Source of the DNA: Hyalella azteca
Lineage: Eukaryota; Arthropoda; Malacostraca; Amphipoda; Hyalellidae
NCBI RefSeq assembly: GCF_000764305.2
Contig: NW_025944533.1
Location: 558,001 to 622,000 of the forward strand
Reading direction: 5' to 3'
Length of the DNA stretch: 64,000 bases
The position numbers and the translations under genes are program-made. Positions 58,004 through 64,000 of the stretch are shown here, piece after piece (positions within the stretch are counted from its first letter, which is position 1; the number at the start of each line of letters is the position of its first letter). The notes below the pieces were generated by a model that made no database searches, had not been told where the DNA came from, and saw only the letters and a program-made list of their open reading frames with translations.

Positions 58004-61000
58004 TACAGCAGTAGTTTGTAACGCGCCGCATCTCATGGAGTTATTTTGCGAAGTGATAATGAAGCCTTCTGTTTGATCGTTCATGGCACAATAAATATTT
58101 TTTCCTGCCCATTTATCGATGCCGGCATCAATGGCAGTGTCAATGTGCCCATTGCGAACACTACTATAGCCTAGCGCATGGCCCATAGCAACGCTCGTTT
58201 GACAGACCTTTAGACTCTATCTAACTCCTGAAATTTCCTAACCAGAATGTCCATTTAGACAACAACATTGCCAGTTGAACGTTCCTTGCGCTTTTTTCTG
58301 GCATTCGCTGCCGGCGACTCTTTTACAGTTGTCTTTTTTGGCTGAGCTTTTGCACGACTCGCTGAAGAAGCGTTCCCTGCTGTATGTTATGGACGGTACA
58401 TTAAATCTTTGGCTCTGTTCAGATATCTTGGGTCGTTTGCGTCATGCCGTCTGTATCTTATGTGACAGCGATGTAATTTTATTTCGGCCATTATCTTTGA
58501 CTGGGCGCATTTCATTCATCTTCAAAGCAAGACACTTCTAAGATTACATTTAAGATATCGCATGATTATGAATACGCTTAAAGCTTCACGGTACAGGTTT
58601 TAGTAACCTTTTATAAAGACTCGTGAGGTATTTGGCCGGCATTAATGAGAAGGCCCAATGGCTTTTGGAACGTGGGCCCCATTTACGCTCACGGCCACGA
58701 ATGATGTGATGTCGAAAGAAGCCAATCTCTTGACAATGCAGAAAATTTGGTTTTTGTCTTCATTAAAACACCAAAAAATTTAATCGCAGTCAACTGATAT
58801 TCGGAGATAGACTAATGCATATTATCTCATTCGAATGTAAAATAATGATATCAAATACTCAGGAGTTCGATTGTTCGCATGGTTGGGGACAGATGATGAT
58901 TGATATCTGAAGAAACAATAAGGATATATTAAAGTCTCATAGATTATCTCTCTCAAACCAAGTAGATTGTCTCAAAAGCTGCTATTTTGGCGAAGGGCTC
59001 TTCCAGAAATTTAATTACAATAATATTGCATGACAAATTTAAATGCTCGAATTAAATCCTGGTATTTTTATTTTTGAGCTCCGGTGAGTTTAATCATTAC
59101 AGAAGCATAAATAATATAAATTATTCACACTAATTTCCAGCCAACTTTAAAAATTTAGTTGGTAATCCTGTAAGATTAATTCATAGATTATATTAAATTC
59201 TAAATGATTTCAATTAAAGTATGAAACCATTTCAAATTTCCTGCTGTCAATACTAGCACGAGAAGAAGTTGTGATAAATACAGAATAAAGTTTATATGAA
59301 TCGAAATGTATTATATTTGAGCTGACAACGGAGAGTTCAATTTTTGATAACCAGGCTCACAAGCAGATATGTATTCTCTATTAAAGATACCAATCAGTTT
59401 AGAACTCCCTGAAATATAAATATCTTGTTTAACTATCATGATATAATTGATGAATATAGAGAACTAAGCCAGTCTCTCGAAGATGGATTTAGCTTTTGTT
59501 CGCAGTTATTCCAAATAAATTTTTTTTATCCGAGGAGCTTCTCCGGATTATAAGCTCAGGCAATATTTCAAACGATAACTCAATACTCGATTGATCATTT
59601 TTTAATCGCGTACCGACAATGCTTGACACACTATTTAATAACTAAAGTTATCGTCGTGTCTAGCTCTAGTATTTTGAGTACCAGAATAATGGTGAAACTT
59701 TATTTAATTTTTTCGATGAAACAAGATACTCCAATACTAGCTCTAAAATCCGTAGACTTTATTCCTCCTGCGCAGTCCTACGCGTCCATGTTGCCCATTG
59801 TTCCCATATGTATACAGTTGTTATTTTGTAATGAATAAATTTATAATTTTACAACGAACGCTTAATTTCACTGAAATATAAGCAACAGTCGATTATTTAC
59901 TACGCAACAAAACATGTATTAGTTTTGAATTCTATGCTAAAAATTGCAGGTGAAATGATGTTGTCTTGGGGGGCATATTCATCACTCCCGAGTATCATTA
60001 AAATACGCAAGAAAGCCTTTTGTGAAGTAATCTGGATATGTACAAGTTGCTTTATTTTCTCAGCATTCAAATGATTTTTTAAGATAAGCGCAACATGATA
60101 TTCCGCTTCAAGATGGGTCCATTGAGAACCTTGATCTAATAAAGACAGGAAGACCTTGCTTGGTCGTTGTACGTACAGACTGAGCGAATATTAAGCGTCA
60201 TTGTGAATGCCATGAGAGCGTCGTAAGCTCGACAATGAGTGCACCATTACCTGGGCTATGATTGCCCCGTAAGACGCTCCATGAAAACAATCTCGGATCA
60301 TCGACTAGAGACTACAGGTACGCTGATCGCTAGATCATGGCCAGAGCAACGCCCTATTACTATCAGGGAGGCTCCAATCATAGCTCTTTGTACGTTCAAT
60401 AAATTCTCGGTCATGAACACTTCTAAACTTTCATCGGCCGTCTAAATGGCGTCTTCGACAACCAAAGGTCACATTTTGGTTGTTATTAAGTCAGCGCTTC
60501 GAGTTTCATTCGTTTCTGAACATGAGGATTAAAACGTTTAGATTCTATCGAAAATATAGAGCGTTTAAACAGGAAATTTGAATTGAGGTTTAAGACCAAG
60601 AAAAGTGGTTGTAAAAGTCTTTGATGGACTGAATCGACAGCAACCATGTGAGTCGGCGGATCAATGTTCACGGCATTGCAAACTTCCTGTCTCATTATGC
60701 CTGTCATTTGACACATTATCTTTAAAATGATGATCATGAATTGGTATTTTTGGTTGAAAATGCTTGATGAAAGCGATGTATTATGGACTGCTATTTTTGA
60801 CTAGCATTTTTAGCACTTGATATATTTTTAAACGTTAATAATCATGTACCCACCAAGCGAATATGATTAAAATTTCCCAGAGCGTTCAATCGAATAATTC
60901 GAAATATAATTTAGCATTCATAGCACGACAAGCATGGTAGGGTTCTGGCACGAAGGCGGATATAGCGAATATTTTTTTATTAAAGGCATGTATTTATTCC

Positions 61001-61599
61001 AAGCGCTATCCTGCAGCGATGCAAGTACGTGTCTTGCCATCAGGCCTCCTATGTACATGGGCTTTCAAATTAGGCTTCGGACTTGTAAATTCGGATTTAT
61101 GGCTCATAAAACTGTAGCTGAAGTAGGGCAGAGTAAGGCAAGGGATGAGACACAATGGGATAGGCTTACTAATTTGCAATGCCTTCGCCTTGCTAGCAAT
61201 TTATTTATATATTCAATACGGTAGATGCACGAACTAAAATCTTGAAGCACTGACAACTTCAAGAGTCTCTTCATGAAAGAAATTAATTAAGTTGATGCTT
61301 GACAGATTCTGATTTAAGTTCTTGCTTGAAATTCAATAAGTTCCCTCATACAATATATGTTTGGGACGATTTATTTTTAAATATTTTTATTTATTTCAAA
61401 GTGGTGGATAGCTGGAAAAGAAATAGAATGAAACAAATTTCCTTTATATAACAGTGAATAATTAAATGGTCAAAGTAATTCTATGGATCTCACCTCAGGA
61501 CGTTTAAAAATTATGAATAATATCAAACTTACTTATTGATTTGAAAATACGAAAATATTATTTTTCTAAGCACGTTCCCAAATAATAGAAGGTACTTAC
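58004..61599. other. No confident gene
   Basis: GC-richer patches at 58020-58200, 58270-58520, 60130-60450 and 60930-61210 hold frames of 68-96 codons. The longest, 60934-61224 plus, starts MVGFWHEGGYSEYFFIKG. I found no splice pair, start context or domain to back any of them. A GGTGAGTTT donor at 59081 has no open exon before it. Confidence 0.3.
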
Positions 61600-61880
61600 C
61601 AAATGTATTGCTGAGATGAACTGGTAAATCCAAACTTCATAATGGCGCTTTCCTAGGCTAACACTTTGGGATTTCACAGTAGAGACACTTTTGTACACTT
61701 AGATTGAACTTTTATTTTTTATTCGCACTTCTTTTGATGGGTACAATCTAGTGAAATAAAAACACTGTAATCAGAATACAGAAAAATATTCTGATTGCTC
61801 TTTTTCACACTGATATCACCTTCTCAGATAAAGCACACACTTTCTATGGCACAAGCAACAGCCTCCATGCAGGCAGCACC
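61600..61880 (-). CDS. Candidate exon with leader and short coding start (ATG at 61640)
   Basis: On the minus strand TTTTCTTTTACAG ends at 61881 and a strong donor TTTG then GTAAGTACC starts at 61599, bracketing a 281-nt exon. The only frame reaching the donor from an ATG with fair context (CCATTATG, 61640) is short: MKFGFTSSSQQYI plus two bases. The rest would be leader with upstream ATGs. A 10-bp-stem hairpin (AATCAGAATA) lies at 61769-61796 inside it. Plausible, but weak as coding evidence. Confidence 0.18.
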
Positions 61881-63417
61881 TGTAAAAGAAAACAAATCGT
61901 ATTAATTCACGCACATGAAAACCGACAATGGATTAAAAAAAAACTTTAGTTTTTTCGTAAATATAGGTATTAAGTCATTTAGGAATTGCTCTAGAAGTTC
62001 AAATACCTATTGCATGTTCGTTGCTCCCCTCGAACAACAACACAAAAAATTTAAAGTTTCATTAATGGCAAAAGAAATGGAAAGTCTAAGACCCTCTCCC
62101 AAGACCTGAAGCACGATCCAGAAAATGAGCGCCGTGTGGCCACAAACTTTCGCGAGAGACCGTGTCTGTCTTTGCGTTCTTTTCAAAGACGCGTCTTCCT
62201 TTGTTTTTCCTGTAGATCATTCGTAAATTTTTCCATCCTTCCCCCAAGTAACTTTTTGTCTGTTGCCCACGATGGATAAAGGCTCAGTTGGCCAAGGGAA
62301 CTTCTAAACTTTAGAAGATAAATAAGGATTCTTTGGCAGAGTTGGCGTCTTATTTGTGGAATGAGTGAGGGACGAACGTGATAAGTTTGAAAGCAGTTCC
62401 TGCGATATTTTCTACCTTAAATATCACAGGTGAAAATTTTTGTATAAAAAAATTCCCCATCGCATGTGAAAAGACTTGAAGGACGATCTTGAGTACAAAA
62501 TTTTATTGAATATGTGTTGCTCCATTTTTGATCGTGAATTTATACTGGAAACAAAAACACACGAAAACAATACAGTTCTCGCAATGCTCAAACGCTGTTT
62601 CTTTCCTGTTCATCGCAACATGCCGAATACCTGGATTTGTTGTAGATCCCCAGTTCTCCACTATTGATTTGAGTAAATTTCTCATTTAAATTGAGGAAAA
62701 TTTTCAGGTTGGTTTTCAAATTCATCGGTCCCGAGAATCACGGCTATTTTAGGTGGAATCTATCAGCCAAAAGATATATACAGTGAGCATGGATGATCAA
62801 CTTACTTCCAATCCGCTGAACATGCTAATAAGGGCGGGATTTAAATTGCTTCGGCACACCCGACGTCGGAATTTTTTTTAACTTTCCCCCAGGCAACTTT
62901 AAGTCTGAGTCTGAATATGCTCTGTTAAACCTCTGAAATATTTTGAATATAAGTACCAACATTATTTCTAATTCGCATTATTTTGAATTAGAGCTTTTTA
63001 TTATAGACAGCGTTGTGCTTGAATATAAAACATCAGTTTCTCGGGGCAAAATGTCGTCTTTCTAGAATTTTTGCAAACACAGCACAAATATTCAAGCCAA
63101 ACAACATTTTCGATGATAAGTTAAAGGACCTATTTATTTGATAAACTTCTAAGTATTCGCAAGAAATTTCGTCAAAACCAAGGGCTGAGCATTTTCCTTA
63201 TGTAAGCGACAGACAAAGCTATAACCACTTCAAAAACTTAAAATTATATCAATCAATTAAATTCAATTCTAAGCCTAAATTCAGTTCCGGAAAAGCGTAA
63301 CATCCGTCAATTTTTATTAATATAAACTTGTTTTTTTTTCAGAATGCATTAATTGTTGATCGAAATTTTTATTGCCATTGGTTTCGTCCGTGCATTGAAC
63401 AATAATGAAGGTGAAGT
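61881..63417. other. No confident gene
   Basis: A minus-strand GTAAGTTG donor near 62798 follows a 22-codon open frame ending NPALISMFSGLE. A plus acceptor CTTGTTTTTTTTTCAG (63342) is followed by 20 open codons rich in aromatic residues (NALIVDRNFYCHWFRPCIEQ). Either could be a real exon edge. Neither has a partner. Confidence 0.25.
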
Positions 63418-63778
63418 ATGTACCCTGTCTGCTTGTCCCTTCCCGTACATTTAATCCTGAACTTAGGAACATGTTCAACATGGCTGGCATTCAGACTGTC
63501 GTGCTTAGCCATCCTTGAGTATTCCGGTAACGTTGGCGATGCTGCTCATGTAGTTGGCGGCGGCAATTTTCGACGTTCATGCCACGACTCTCAGAGATTT
63601 TTCGCATCAGTGGTCATTCCAATGCTTGGGCTTGAGCACCGAGTTTTATTTTTCTTCTTGCTCAGGGGCTTACCGTTACATGTTTTTCGGCTCCAGTGGC
63701 AACGCATTTGCTGAGTGGAAGCCGAACACCACCACAGACGAGGAAAAATTTTATGTTAAGTGTGAAAGATTTGATTAA
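63418..63778 (+). CDS. Candidate terminal coding region at the right edge (best exon 63666-63778)
   Basis: A strong acceptor, TTTTATTTTTCTTCTTGCTCAG, ends at 63665. The following exon is open for 37 codons to a TAA. It starts GAYRYMFFGSSGNAFAEWKP (Gly from a split codon) and ends DEEKFYVKCERFD. Upstream, an ATG at 63418 opens MYPVCLSLPVHLILNLGT in a frame that reaches a GTAACG donor (63527) in phase 1. That phase joins in frame to the terminal exon across about 139 bp. The N-terminal part is hydrophobic, as for a secreted or membrane protein. The first exon is much less certain than the last. Confidence 0.28.
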
Positions 63779-64000
63779 TGAAACTCAAATTGCAATTTCA
63801 GCCGATTTTTCTTGCCGAGTCTTTTAAAGCATTATCAAATTTATGAAATCTGTCGTCTCCTAGATATTTAAACCACATTTAAGCTTATCATATATAATTG
63901 ATATTGAATTAGGATTCGCTTACTTTTCATTTGACGGAATACTGAAGCTGAGTCATTCTTTAGGACTCGAATTATCCGCTAGCACCACACACACAGAGAT
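63779..64000. other. No gene seen
   Basis: AT-rich sequence after the candidate stop. An acceptor-like GCAATTTCAG at 63801 has no long frame behind it. Confidence 0.4.

Noticed and set aside
63370..63465. Signal-peptide-like frame IFIAIGFVRALNNNEGEV
   Set aside because: There is no ATG in frame; a TAA lies between the acceptor at 63342 and the frame.

Overview
This window looks like AT-rich, intron- or intergenic-type DNA from a eukaryote, most likely an arthropod. I judge it about two-thirds A+T by eye. There are no dense ORFs, operons, Shine-Dalgarno-led genes, rRNA or convincing tRNA. Open frames are short and sit in small islands of higher GC. Several of these islands carry arthropod-style splice sites (pyrimidine tract plus AG, and GTAAGT or GTGAGT donors), and a few have TATA boxes about 70-90 bp upstream of a start codon. 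I cannot name the species, and I recognise no protein family in any candidate exon. All protein-coding calls are therefore candidates, because in 64 kb of such sequence many pseudo-exons arise by chance.

The one near-certain identification is technical. Positions 29399-29436 hold two 19-bp hyperactive Tn5 mosaic ends joined tail to tail, which is the Nextera mate-pair circularisation junction. It is an untrimmed library adapter built into the assembly, so sequence left and right of it may not be neighbours in the genome.

The most robust biology is repeat structure. There is a 12-copy 25-bp satellite (12786-13085) that has begun to form a 50-bp higher-order unit, followed by a decayed ~40-bp minisatellite (13150-13540). 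Local tandem duplications occur at 1781 (119 bp), 3591 (~88 bp), 5308 (~72 bp), 38743 (361 bp), 40516 (~93 bp), 42190 (~103 bp), 52740 (~58 bp) and 57443 (281 bp). An 18-bp array lies at 30281. A 90-bp near-perfect palindrome lies at 34120-34209, and a dispersed repeat with short terminal inverted repeats and a GGAC-type array occurs at 25631 and 43051.

Best coding candidates, left to right: a hydrophobic frame broken by one stop (19294-19917, +); a long open exon-like stretch (24609-24893, -); a TATA-driven signal-peptide first exon (27898-27954, +); a phase-compatible exon pair (31336-31730, +); a second signal-peptide first exon (37841-37898, +); a duplicated exon start (39433-39554, +); an exon with good acceptor and donor (41668-41794, -); a phase-compatible two-exon model (43450-44017, +); a TATA-linked MKFF-type start (44651-44755, +); and a terminal exon at the right edge (63418-63778, +). 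How these connect into genes cannot be settled without transcript data.
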